The translations under genes were made by a program, and so were the position numbers. The notes below the pieces were generated by a model. That model saw nothing but the letters and a program-made list of their open reading frames with translations, did not search any database and was not told the DNA's origin. DNA of 9,331 nucleotides from an uncultured Anaerolineae bacterium. GTDB taxonomy: Bacteria > Chloroflexota > Anaerolineae > Anaerolineales > UBA4823. The stretch spans positions 1-9,331 of the forward strand of contig CAKZNJ010000150.1 of assembly GCA_937129505.1 (NCBI GenBank), given 5' to 3'. Within the stretch, counting starts at the first letter, position 1; every line of letters begins with the position of its first letter. This document shows positions 1-6,571 of this stretch, in pieces.

Positions 1-95
1 AAGGGGGCGAGAAATTGATCCCATTCGCCGATGATTGGATTCAAGAAGTGGATGTGGCTCAAAAAAGGCTCGTTGTAACCATCTTGGAAGGTTGA
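1..95 (+). CDS. rimM: RimM C-terminus (partial, 5' end outside window)
   Basis: The frame that starts at base 3 is open to a TGA at 93-95 and gives about 30 residues, including LIPFADDWIQEVDV and RLVVTILEG. This matches the end of the PRC-barrel domain of RimM, in which a 'LIP...' strand is followed by 'EVD....V.L.EGL'. RimM binds ribosomal protein S19 and helps mature the head of the 30S subunit in the cytoplasm. Only the tail is visible, so the N-terminal RimM domain cannot be checked. The call rests on the short conserved tail. The stop lies 7 bases before dprA, so the two are probably co-transcribed. A random frame remains possible because the fragment is short. Confidence 0.72.
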   Translation, partial: GGEKLIPFADDWIQEVDVAQKRLVVTILEG

Positions 96-102
96 AGGGA
101 AG

Positions 103-1215
103 ATGAACGAGCAGGAAAAGCGCTATTGGGTGGCGTTTAACATGGTCAAGGGCATCGGCGCCGTGCGTTTCCGCCGGCTATTAAGTGTATTCGACTCGTT
201 GGAAACCGCATGGCAAGCGCCTTTAGCCACACTTCGTCAGGCTGGTTTAGGAGATAAATACCTTGAGAATTTCGCTCAACTTCGGTCTTCCCTGAATTTA
301 GACCACTACTGGGAAATACTGACATCGAATGATATTCAGGTTATCACTTGGATGGATGAGCATTACCCGCGATTGTTGCGAGAAATCGATCAATCTCCTC
401 CGGTCTTGTATGTACGCGGCGAGATGAGCGCTTCGGATGAAATCGCTGTAGCTGTTGTTGGCACGCGGCGGGTGACAAAATACGGCCGTCAGATTGCGGA
501 AGAAATCGCGAGCGGCTTGGCGCAAAATGGAGTCACGCTAATTAGTGGCTTAGCGCGTGGAGTGGATGCTATAGCTCATCAAGCGGCTCTTGCAGCGGGC
601 GGGCGCACAATAGCGGTCTTGGGAAGCGGTGTGGATAAAATTTACCCTCCCGAACATCGCTCTTTAGCTGAGCGTATGGTTAAGCAAGGCGCCTTGGTGA
701 GCGATTATCCTCTTGGAACACGGCCGGATGCGACCAATTTTCCACCCCGTAACCGCATTATTTCGGGATTGGCTCTCGCAGTGGTCGTGGTTGAGGCGGG
801 TGAAAAGAGCGGCGCCTTGATCACCGCTAGCTTCGCGGCTGATCAAGGACGGGATGTTTTTGCTGTGCCGGGCAATATCCATGCGCCTCAGAGCGTTGGG
901 ACAAACCGCCTAATCCAAAAAGGAGCCTTCCCCTACATGGGTGTGGCTGAGTTATTGGAAACGCTTAACATTTCCGGTCGGGTTCAGCAAAGCACTGCCC
1001 GGCAGGTCTTGCCAGTAGATGCGAATGAAGCTCGCTTGTTGCAAAAGTTGTCCGAACAACCACTTCATGTGGATGAATTATCTCGCTTATGTGAGATGCC
1101 GGTGGCACAGGTGAGCTCAACGTTGGCAATTTTGGAATTAAAGGGCTTGGCTAGAGCGGTGGGCGGAATGAGCTATGTTGCCGCCCGCGAACAAAGCAGT
1201 CTGTATACCCCTTGA
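103..1215 (+). CDS. dprA: DNA-processing protein DprA (Smf)
   Basis: DprA binds incoming single-stranded DNA during natural transformation, protects it and loads RecA; it acts in the cytoplasm. The 370-residue product has the family's usual three-part layout. Residues about 10-55 form a helix-hairpin-helix-like segment (VKGIGAVRFRRLL). Residues about 85-290 are the Rossmann-like DprA core, with VVGTRRVTKYGR at 118-129, SGLARGVDAIAH at 148-159, AVLGSGVDKIYPPEH at 171-185, PPRNRIISGL at 214-223 and the EKSGALITA segment near 234-242. Residues about 305-360 look like the C-terminal winged-helix domain. The ATG at 103 follows a purine-rich GAAGGGA just upstream. rimM ends 7 bases before it and manC begins 28 bases after it. 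Many non-competent bacteria also keep dprA, so its presence does not prove competence. The gene appears intact. Confidence 0.96.
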   Translation: MNEQEKRYWVAFNMVKGIGAVRFRRLLSVFDSLETAWQAPLATLRQAGLGDKYLENFAQLRSSLNLDHYWEILTSNDIQVITWMDEHYPRLLREIDQSPPVLYVRGEMSASDEIAVAVVGTRRVTKYGRQIAEEIASGLAQNGVTLISGLARGVDAIAHQAALAAGGRTIAVLGSGVDKIYPPEHRSLAERMVKQGALVSDYPLGTRPDATNFPPRNRIISGLALAVVVVEAGEKSGALITASFAADQGRDVFAVPGNIHAPQSVGTNRLIQKGAFPYMGVAELLETLNISGRVQQSTARQVLPVDANEARLLQKLSEQPLHVDELSRLCEMPVAQVSSTLAILELKGLARAVGGMSYVAAREQSSLYTP

Positions 1216-1230
1216 TCCCAATTTCAAAAC

Positions 1231-1237
1231 GGAGAAG
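1231..1237 (+). promoter_or_regulatory. Ribosome binding site that fixes the manC start
   Basis: GGAGAAG lies 6 bases before ATG 1244. The longer frame, opening at 1175, overlaps the end of dprA and begins with residues unlike the family, whose N-terminus normally sits only a few residues before the glycine-rich nucleotide-binding loop. This site therefore supports the shorter start. Confidence 0.75.
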
Positions 1238-1243
1238 TCGGTA

Positions 1244-2332
1244 ATGAGTGGTTCGTATTATGCGGTTATTATGGCAGGTGGTGGTGGGACACGCTTATGG
1301 CCTCTCTCCCGAAAGACAAGACCCAAACAGATGTTGCGCATTATCGAACAGCGTAGCCTCTTCCAAATGGCGGTTGACCGATTGGGTGGCTTATTCGAGC
1401 CTCATCAAATTCTGGTGGTCACCGTGCCAGACCAACTGCGAGAACTGCGAGAGCAGTGCCCTCAGATCCCAGCAGAGAATTTTCTCCTCGAACCGGCTCC
1501 GCGCGGAACGGCTGCGGTGGTTGGGCTGGCTGCCGTGCACTTGGGTCGATTAGACCCCGAAGCTGTGATGGCCGTTCTGACGGCCGATCATTATATTGGA
1601 AATCAAGAATGGTTTCGACAACTGCTGCGGGTAGCCGAGATCGTTGCCCGCCAAGATTATTTGGTCACGCTCGGAATCAACCCAACCTTTGCAGCTACCG
1701 GTTATGGATACATCCAACAAGGTAAATTGCAAGGCACCTATCATGGAGTGGATGTGTACCACGTGGTGCGATTTAAGGAAAAACCCGATGAATTTCAAGC
1801 GCAGGTGATGCTAGCCAGAGGCGATCACACTTGGAATTCGGGCATGTTCATCTGGAAAATCGAGCGTATCCGGCAGGAGATTCGTCGTCAAATGCCTCAA
1901 TTAGAAGCAGCATTATCCGAGATCGAGATGAATTGGGGCAAGCCCAGTTACGCGGCGGTATTAGAGCAACAATGGCAAGCATTGACGCCAGAAACGATTG
2001 ATTACGGCATCATGGAAGGGGCAAGCGATGTTGTAGTCATCCCGGCAGGGGCGCTGAATTGGAGTGACGTAGGCAGTTGGGACTCTCTGTTTGATGTCTT
2101 ACCTGCCGATTCACAGGGAAATATCGTAATGGGTGGGCGTCATTTCGGATTGGATACGCGCCAATCTTTGGTGTATGTCAGTGAGGAGCATCGCCTGATT
2201 GTGACGATTGGTATACGCGACTTGGTTGTGGTGGATACGGGAGATGTGCTTTTGATCGTACGCAAAGATGAAGCGCAAAAAGTGCGCCAAGTAGTCGAAA
2301 TCCTTAGAGAAAATGGTGAAATGTATATTTGA
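1244..2332 (+). CDS. manC: Mannose-1-phosphate guanylyltransferase
   Basis: This enzyme joins mannose-1-phosphate and GTP to give GDP-mannose and pyrophosphate, supplying mannosyl or fucosyl units for glycans, glycolipids or compatible solutes in the cytoplasm. The 362-residue product shows the nucleotidyltransferase signature MAGGGGTRLWPLSR at residues 10-23 followed by RPKQ at 26-29. Further family motifs are EPAPRGTA at 83-90, the metal-site LTADHYI at 112-118, FKEKPD at 177-182, WNSGMFIW at 197-204 and WSDVGSWDSL at 273-282. The C-terminal part (about 300-362) fits the left-handed beta-helix tail. There is no fused phosphomannose isomerase cupin, so this is the short, single-function form. 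The start was set at ATG 1244 by the GGAGAAG site. The gene lies between dprA and topA. The closest alternative is another sugar-1-phosphate nucleotidyltransferase, but the PRGTA and WSDVGSW motifs favour GDP-mannose synthesis. Confidence 0.92.
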   Translation: MSGSYYAVIMAGGGGTRLWPLSRKTRPKQMLRIIEQRSLFQMAVDRLGGLFEPHQILVVTVPDQLRELREQCPQIPAENFLLEPAPRGTAAVVGLAAVHLGRLDPEAVMAVLTADHYIGNQEWFRQLLRVAEIVARQDYLVTLGINPTFAATGYGYIQQGKLQGTYHGVDVYHVVRFKEKPDEFQAQVMLARGDHTWNSGMFIWKIERIRQEIRRQMPQLEAALSEIEMNWGKPSYAAVLEQQWQALTPETIDYGIMEGASDVVVIPAGALNWSDVGSWDSLFDVLPADSQGNIVMGGRHFGLDTRQSLVYVSEEHRLIVTIGIRDLVVVDTGDVLLIVRKDEAQKVRQVVEILRENGEMYI

Positions 2333-2339
2333 GCGTTTT

Positions 2340-2344
2340 GGAGG
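2340..2344 (+). promoter_or_regulatory. Ribosome binding site for topA TTG start
   Basis: GGAGG lies 5 bases before TTG 2350. The alternative in-frame TTG at 2329 overlaps the manC stop in a TTGA arrangement, but only a weak GGTGA precedes it. The canonical site lies inside the longer frame and points to the downstream TTG. Confidence 0.7.
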
Positions 2345-2349
2345 TTGCC

Positions 2350-4671
2350 TTGGAAACACTTGAAGCATATTGTGTGAAATGCAAACAAAAACGAACGATC
2401 GATCACCCTCAGGCCGTCTTTACCAGCAGCGGTACACCCGCTACCGAAGGTGTTTGCTCGGTTTGCGGAACTAAGCTGTATCGGATGGGTAAAACCGAAG
2501 TTCATGCATCCCTATCGGCTAGTGAGGTCGATAAGCTGAAGCCACGTCGTTCGGGGAAGTTGGTGATTGTCGAATCGCCAGCCAAAGCTCGCACAGTGGG
2601 TCGGTTTTTAGGCAAAGGGTATATGGTTAAAGCCTCAGTAGGGCATGTGAGAGACTTGTTGCGTTCCCAGTTATCGGTAGATATTGAGAATGACTTTGCC
2701 CCGAAATATCGGGTACCAAATGAAAAAAAGGCAGTTGTCAAGGAGATCAAGGCTTTGGCAAAATCGGCTGAAGAAGTTTACTTAGCAACTGATCCCGATC
2801 GAGAAGGAGAAGCGATCGCGTGGCACCTCATGGAGGCTGCTGCGATCAATCCGAAGGTTGCCCGCCGAGTGGTCTTTCATGAGATCACGGAGCCGGCGAT
2901 TGGCGAAGCCTTTTCGCATCCTCGCTCGATCAACCAAGATTTGGTGGATGCTCAGCAAGCGCGGCGAGTGTTGGACCGTCTTGTGGGATATAACTTGAGC
3001 CCGTTGTTGTGGCGAAAGGTGCGCAGCCGATTGTCTGCCGGGCGGGTTCAGTCTGTTGCCTTACGCATGATTGTGGAACGGGAACGTGAAATCCAGGCTT
3101 TTGTACCGGTGGAATATTGGTCGATCGCAGCCGAATTTTTACCCGAAGGTCTAAAAGAGACCTTTGTGGCTAAACTAGCCCGCGTGGACGGCGAAGAGCC
3201 GTCCTTGGGCAACGAAGATCAAGTAAAGCCGCTTCTGGAGGATATGGAAGGGGCGCGCTACTGGATTTCCCAAATCAAACAGGGCGAGCGGCGGCGCAAT
3301 CCCTTACCACCTTTTATCACCAGCACCTTACAACAAGATGCCTCGCGCCGATTGGGTTATACTGCGAAGCGCACGATGGCATTAGCGCAGCAGTTATATG
3401 AAGGCATAGATGTTGGCACTGGCGGGGCGGTGGGTTTGATCACGTATATGCGCACCGATTCGACCAATGTTGCTGAATTGGCTCAAAATGAAGCCCGTCA
3501 GTATATCTCGCAGCGCTTTGGGGAGGGTTTTCTACCGCCCAAGCCACCTCGGTACAAGACCAAAGCGGTTGGCGCGCAGGAAGCTCATGAGGCCATCCGC
3601 CCCACCTCGGTTTTCCGCACGCCAGAGTCTATCAAGCAGTTTCTCAATCGCGATCAATTTCGTTTATATCAATTGATTTGGCAGCGCTTTGTGGCTTCAC
3701 AAATGACAGCGGCTATCTTCGATACCATATCGGTCGAGGTGAGTGGTAAGGGAACGGCGCATGCATACCTGCTGCGCGCCTCTGGTTCTACGGTGCGTTT
3801 TCTGGGTTATATGGCAGCCTATGAGGAAGCTAGGGATGAAGACAGCGTTTCCGAAGAAGAGGGAGGGCGAATTCCCTCTGGTTTGGTGGAAGGGCAAGCT
3901 CAGAAACTAGTCAGATTAATCCCTGAACAGCATTTTACCCAACCGCCTCCTCGCTATACCGAAGCCACCTTGGTGCGGGCTTTAGAGGAGTACGGGATTG
4001 GTAGGCCATCTACCTATGCTCCAATCCTTTCCACGATCCAACAACGCGGCTATGTCATTCGCGATAACAAACGATTGGTGCCAACCGAGACTGGTATTTT
4101 GGTCAATGACCTGATCACCCAACATTTTCCAGAAATTGTAGATTATGGTTTTACCGCTCACATGGAGGAGGACCTCGACCGCATTGCGGCGGGGAAGGAA
4201 AAATGGGTGGAGGTCATTCGCGAATTCTACAACCCCTTCTCTCAATTGGTCGCGGCAGCGGAGAAAGCCATCCCCGAAATGAAGGCTGAATTAGAGCCGA
4301 TTGGAAGAGCGTGCCCGGAATGTGGCAAGGATTTAGTAATCCGTTATGGGCGGTATGGGAAATTTATCTCTTGTAGTGGTTTTCCAGATTGCCGCTATAC
4401 CGAAGCGTGGCTTGAAAAGAGCGGCGTACTTTGTCCTAAGTGCCAAGGTGAGATCGTCGAACGGAAAACTCGCCGCGGCAGGATATTCTATGGTTGCTCC
4501 AATTATCCGCAGTGTGATTTCACCTCGTGGAAAAAGCCCATCCCAGCCCCTTGCCCGGAGTGCGGAGGTCTGTTGGTTGTCGTCGATAAAAACAATGCCC
4601 AATGCTTGGACTGTGAAGAGCGCTTCCCGTTGGATGAAGTGGTGCAAGATGAAATGACCTCGACGGCATGA
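2350..4671 (+). CDS. topA: DNA topoisomerase I (type IA) with extra N-terminal zinc-ribbon-like domain
   Basis: Topoisomerase I relaxes negative supercoils by single-strand cleavage through a 5'-phosphotyrosine link. From TTG 2350 the product is 773 residues. Residues 1-45 hold CxxC pairs at C8/C11 and C36/C39, resembling the small DUF5679 domain, which is not part of the common E. coli or B. subtilis layout. The TOPRIM domain follows, with E75 in IVESPAK and DPDRE at 148-152. The catalytic tyrosine is Y366 in LITYMRTDS, and QEAHEAIRPT is further downstream. Three C-terminal topoisomerase zinc fingers have cysteines at 655/658/675/681, 695/698/716/722 and 735/738/752/755. The protein thus has four candidate zinc sites and all catalytic residues. 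The start is uncommon (TTG) but is backed by GGAGG. No hairpin terminator follows. If TTG 2329 is used instead, the product gains 7 residues. Confidence 0.96.
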   Translation: METLEAYCVKCKQKRTIDHPQAVFTSSGTPATEGVCSVCGTKLYRMGKTEVHASLSASEVDKLKPRRSGKLVIVESPAKARTVGRFLGKGYMVKASVGHVRDLLRSQLSVDIENDFAPKYRVPNEKKAVVKEIKALAKSAEEVYLATDPDREGEAIAWHLMEAAAINPKVARRVVFHEITEPAIGEAFSHPRSINQDLVDAQQARRVLDRLVGYNLSPLLWRKVRSRLSAGRVQSVALRMIVEREREIQAFVPVEYWSIAAEFLPEGLKETFVAKLARVDGEEPSLGNEDQVKPLLEDMEGARYWISQIKQGERRRNPLPPFITSTLQQDASRRLGYTAKRTMALAQQLYEGIDVGTGGAVGLITYMRTDSTNVAELAQNEARQYISQRFGEGFLPPKPPRYKTKAVGAQEAHEAIRPTSVFRTPESIKQFLNRDQFRLYQLIWQRFVASQMTAAIFDTISVEVSGKGTAHAYLLRASGSTVRFLGYMAAYEEARDEDSVSEEEGGRIPSGLVEGQAQKLVRLIPEQHFTQPPPRYTEATLVRALEEYGIGRPSTYAPILSTIQQRGYVIRDNKRLVPTETGILVNDLITQHFPEIVDYGFTAHMEEDLDRIAAGKEKWVEVIREFYNPFSQLVAAAEKAIPEMKAELEPIGRACPECGKDLVIRYGRYGKFISCSGFPDCRYTEAWLEKSGVLCPKCQGEIVERKTRRGRIFYGCSNYPQCDFTSWKKPIPAPCPECGGLLVVVDKNNAQCLDCEERFPLDEVVQDEMTSTA

Positions 4672-4674
4672 GTC

Positions 4675-4708
4675 TTGCAACAATAAATTTTGACGAAAGA
4701 CGTTGCAA
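4675..4708 (+). repeat. 7-base inverted repeat overlapping a -35 element
   Basis: TTGCAAC at 4675-4681 and GTTGCAA at 4702-4708 are perfect reverse complements separated by 20 bases. Each contains the palindrome TTGCAA, and the two hexamers lie 28 bases apart start to start. The right arm coincides with the proposed -35 of the next gene, so an operator role is possible. There is no T-run after the right arm, so it is not a typical intrinsic terminator for topA. It may be chance. Confidence 0.35.
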
Positions 4709-4731
4709 AATCAATGGCTTTGGTCTACAAT
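4703..4731 (+). promoter_or_regulatory. Sigma-70-type promoter for the membrane protein gene
   Basis: The -35 is TTGCAA at 4703-4708 (four of six to TTGACA). A 17-base spacer follows, then the -10 TACAAT at 4726-4731 (five of six to TATAAT). Transcription would start near 4738 and leave an untranslated leader of about 80 bases before ATG 4818. The spacing is ideal, which lends weight despite the imperfect -35. A separate TTGACG at 4690-4695 has no -10 at the right distance. Confidence 0.6.
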
Positions 4732-4817
4732 AAGAAAAAGGATGACCATTGCAGTATATCGACGACATCAAAGAGGTGCATTTAAGGGCACATGCTGTCG
4801 GAAATGGAGAGTGAGGA

Positions 4818-5861
4818 ATGGATAGAATCCGCGACTATTTGAAAAAAACTCCGGTGTTGGTGGGGATTGGCTTTTTAGTCGGTTTGATCCTCGGTTGGTT
4901 TGTAATTGGATGGGGAATTTGGCCAGTCAAGTGGACTGACGCAGCTCCTGAGCATCTGCGCCGGGACTTGAAGATGGAATATTTGAGCATGGCGGTTGAT
5001 TCCTACATCTTGACTCAAGATGCCGAGCTGGCAAAGAAGCGCTTTGCTGAACTGGGCGAGGAAGGTGAAGAGCTACTTAAAGAAATTGAGCAGCAAAAAC
5101 CCCAACAAGCAGCGAACGTGGCTGCCTTTCGCCTTGCGGTCAGCGGCGAAGCCACTCTCCCACTCCCGACGCCAGTGGCGGGAGGTGAATTGAGCCCAAC
5201 CGAAAGACCGCCATCCCAAGGGGCATCTGGACTGGGGATTATCCGCAATTTGTTCTTCGTTGCCTGTATTGCGTTTGCGATCATTTTGGTCGGCGCAGCG
5301 ATCTTTTTCTTCTTGCGGACACGCAAACCCACCGTTCGCACCTCCCCTCAACCTTCCTATAAAACAGCTTCTTTAGTGCCCGAAGCAGGGGAAGAATGGA
5401 GTGGAGCTGCCGCACCTGTTAGCAGCACCGAGCCCCCGATGATGCAATTTATGGCTTCCTATAAGTACGGTGACGACCTGTTCGATGATTCCTTTAGCAT
5501 CGATTCGCAAAGCGGAGAGTTTTTAGGTGAATGTGGCGTGAATATCTCCGAGACAATTGGTGTGGGAGAGCCCAAGAAGGTAACGGCTTTCGAAGTGTGG
5601 TTATTCGATAAAAATGACGTCCAGACTGTTACCAAAGTTCTCATGAGTGAACATGCTTATCATGACGAAGCAACTTATCAGAGATTGGCGGCGAAGGGGG
5701 AGCCGGTGCTTCTTCAACCGGGCATTGAAACGGTGTTAGAGACACAAACACTCCAATTGGTCGTGCGTGTAGTCGATCTGGCATATGGAGAGGGGGCGAT
5801 GCCGTCCAACAGCTACTTCGAGCAGCTTATCCTTGAATTAGCGGTCTGGTCGAAAATGTAA
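4818..5861 (+). CDS. Conserved-looking two-helix membrane protein of unknown function
   Basis: I do not recognise a named family. The 347-residue product has a basic N-terminus (residues 1-10, ending KK) and a strong hydrophobic helix at about 12-36. Next comes a charged helical segment at 42-105, rich in Glu and Lys with heptad-like runs (AELAKKRFAELGEEGEELLKE). A Pro/Thr-rich linker spans 111-138. A second membrane helix lies at about 143-166, followed by RTRK. By the positive-inside rule, residues 37-140 are outside and the C-terminal 180 residues are in the cytoplasm. The C-terminal domain (about 211-345) looks folded and beta-rich, starting YKYGDDLFDDSFSID and including GEFLGECGV, AFEVWLFDKND and VLETQTL. 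GGAGA at 4806-4810, 7 bases before the ATG, sets the start. A promoter precedes and a terminator follows, so it is probably transcribed alone. Anchoring or sensing is possible, but no function can be assigned. Confidence 0.88.
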   Translation: MDRIRDYLKKTPVLVGIGFLVGLILGWFVIGWGIWPVKWTDAAPEHLRRDLKMEYLSMAVDSYILTQDAELAKKRFAELGEEGEELLKEIEQQKPQQAANVAAFRLAVSGEATLPLPTPVAGGELSPTERPPSQGASGLGIIRNLFFVACIAFAIILVGAAIFFFLRTRKPTVRTSPQPSYKTASLVPEAGEEWSGAAAPVSSTEPPMMQFMASYKYGDDLFDDSFSIDSQSGEFLGECGVNISETIGVGEPKKVTAFEVWLFDKNDVQTVTKVLMSEHAYHDEATYQRLAAKGEPVLLQPGIETVLETQTLQLVVRVVDLAYGEGAMPSNSYFEQLILELAVWSKM

Positions 5862-5883
5862 ATCAGGACGAGAACAATAGCTC

Positions 5884-5927
5884 AAACGCCCCTGACACAT
5901 TTCCCGACAGGGGCGTTTTTGTTTGTT
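5884..5927 (+). terminator. Intrinsic terminator after the membrane protein gene
   Basis: AAACGCCCCTG at 5884-5894 pairs perfectly with CAGGGGCGTTT at 5908-5918 around a 13-base loop. The GC-rich core is followed by a T-rich run (TTTTTGTTTGTT, 5916-5927). It begins 22 bases after the stop codon and separates this gene from the RRM unit. Confidence 0.92.
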
Positions 5928-5975
5928 AAGTTCTTCTACTCCTTGACAAATCAACAGGATATCTCTCTGAATATC

Positions 5976-5984
5976 TGATATAAT
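5976..5984 (+). promoter_or_regulatory. Extended -10 promoter for the RRM gene
   Basis: TG at 5976-5977, one base, then a perfect TATAAT at 5979-5984 form an extended -10 element, which can work without a -35. No -35 sits at the normal 16-18 base distance; a perfect TTGACA at 5943-5948 is 30 bases away, too far to pair with it. The upstream sequence GATAT...ATATC (5958-5975) is a short inverted repeat that could be an operator. Transcription would begin near 5991. Confidence 0.65.
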
Positions 5985-5990
5985 AAATGC

Positions 5991-6129
5991 ACTTAAGTTG
6001 CCAGCCAGCCTAAGCACTTTTTCGGCATGTGACCGTGCCAAGGGGGTGATGTGAATTGCTAGGTTCCCTTGCCTCATGTGTGACGAGCGTCCGGCCGGTA
6101 TCGAAGAGTATATTTTGAATGGAGTAAAA
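5991..6129 (+). promoter_or_regulatory. Long structured 5' leader of the RRM gene
   Basis: From the predicted start of transcription to ATG 6130 the leader is about 139 bases. It holds AAGGGGGTGAT at 6040-6050, which matches the ideal Shine-Dalgarno AAGGAGGTGAT except for one G that can still form a G-U pair. CAAGGG at 6039-6044 is the exact reverse complement of CCCTTG at 6066-6071, and two G-U pairs extend the stem, so a hairpin could hide this site. Immediately after it come tiny frames: ATG-TGA at 6049-6054 and GTG-AAT-TGC-TAG at 6051-6062. A second small hairpin (GGCA 6024-6027 with TGCC 6036-6039) lies just upstream, and an 8-base palindrome CCGGCCGG is at 6091-6098. Long structured leaders are typical of cold-inducible RNA-binding protein genes; that role here is inference. 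Confidence 0.45.
6121..6124 (+). promoter_or_regulatory. Ribosome binding site that fixes the RRM start
   Basis: GGAG lies 5 bases before ATG 6130. The in-frame ATG at 6076 has no purine-rich site upstream and would add 18 residues before an RRM that normally begins within a few residues of the start, so 6130 is preferred. Confidence 0.75.
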
Positions 6130-6468
6130 ATGGAACCAAAACTGTATGTAGGCAATCTGTCGTATTCGGTCACCGAAGAGGAACTGCGTGAGTTTTTTGC
6201 TCAAGCAGGGAACATTAAGTCCGTAGCATTGATCCGAGACCGAGACACCGGCCGCTCCAAAGGCTTTGCCTTTGTGGAGTACGAAACTGAGGAAGAAGCC
6301 CAAAAAGCCATTGGTATGTTCAATGGCACTGAATTGCACGAACGGACGTTGACCGTCAATCAAGCCCGCCCGCGCGAAGAACGCCCCTTTGGCGGCGGCT
6401 TTCGCCGTGATTCCGGGGGAGGTGGACGCAATCAACGCAGCGGTGGGCGACGCCGCTCCAATTGGTAA
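6130..6468 (+). CDS. Single-RRM RNA-binding protein with Gly/Arg-rich tail
   Basis: The 112-residue product is one RNA recognition motif plus a short tail. RNP2 is LYVGNL at residues 5-10 and RNP1 is KGFAFVEY at 44-51, so the aromatic residues that stack on RNA bases (Y6, F47, F49) are present. Residues 1-80 cover the full beta-alpha-beta-beta-alpha-beta fold. Residues 81-112 are rich in Gly and Arg (GGGFRR, GGGGR, GGRRR), like the RGG-type tails that add nonspecific RNA affinity. Cyanobacterial proteins of this type (Rbp family) are often cold-induced, and the long leader and stand-alone promoter and terminator here fit that pattern. RNA chaperone or mRNA-stability roles in the cytoplasm are likely but not shown by sequence. 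Confidence 0.94.
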   Translation: MEPKLYVGNLSYSVTEEELREFFAQAGNIKSVALIRDRDTGRSKGFAFVEYETEEEAQKAIGMFNGTELHERTLTVNQARPREERPFGGGFRRDSGGGGRNQRSGGRRRSNW

Positions 6469-6493
6469 ATCAAATCGAATAATTGCCTAAACG

Positions 6494-6524
6494 ATCAGGG
6501 CGTGAGCAGCGCCCTGATTTTTTT
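6494..6524 (+). terminator. Intrinsic terminator after the RRM gene
   Basis: ATCAGGGCG at 6494-6502 pairs perfectly with CGCCCTGAT at 6510-6518 around a 7-base loop, followed by a run of seven T (6518-6524). It begins 26 bases after the stop codon and closes the RRM transcription unit. Confidence 0.95.
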
Positions 6525-6562
6525 ATTGCTAAAAGCGAAAGGGGAAGAAGGCGTGAATCGTG

Positions 6563-6571
6563 TGTTAAAAT
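6563..6571 (+). promoter_or_regulatory. Possible extended -10 promoter for the transporter cluster
   Basis: TG at 6563-6564, one base, then TAAAAT at 6566-6571 resemble an extended -10 (five of six to TATAAT). No -35 is visible. Because a strong terminator ends at 6524, the downstream genes need a promoter in 6525-6655, and this is the best candidate. A 5-base hairpin, CACCC 6577-6581 with GGGTG 6590-6594, would lie at the very 5' end of the transcript. Confidence 0.35.

Noticed and set aside
1175..1243. Longer N-terminus of the guanylyltransferase from ATG 1175
   Set aside because: It overlaps dprA by 41 bases and adds 23 residues unlike the family, whereas ATG 1244 has a well-placed GGAGAAG site.
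4742..4825. 27-codon frame overlapping the start of the membrane protein gene
   Set aside because: Its ATG lies only a few bases after the predicted transcription start with no usable ribosome site, and its composition looks random. A leaderless leader peptide cannot be excluded.
5943..5984. Perfect TTGACA (5943) paired with TATAAT (5979) as a classic promoter
   Set aside because: The spacer is 30 bases, far from the 16-18 needed. The TG before TATAAT explains the promoter better as an extended -10.
6076..6129. Upstream in-frame ATG giving 18 extra residues on the RRM protein
   Set aside because: There is no ribosome binding site before it, and the RRM begins properly at ATG 6130 after GGAG.
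6010..6435. 141-codon open frame on the minus strand opposite the RRM gene
   Set aside because: It is antisense to an unmistakable RRM and runs through the leader. It has no recognisable motif, and the plus-strand gene has a clear promoter, ribosome site and terminator.
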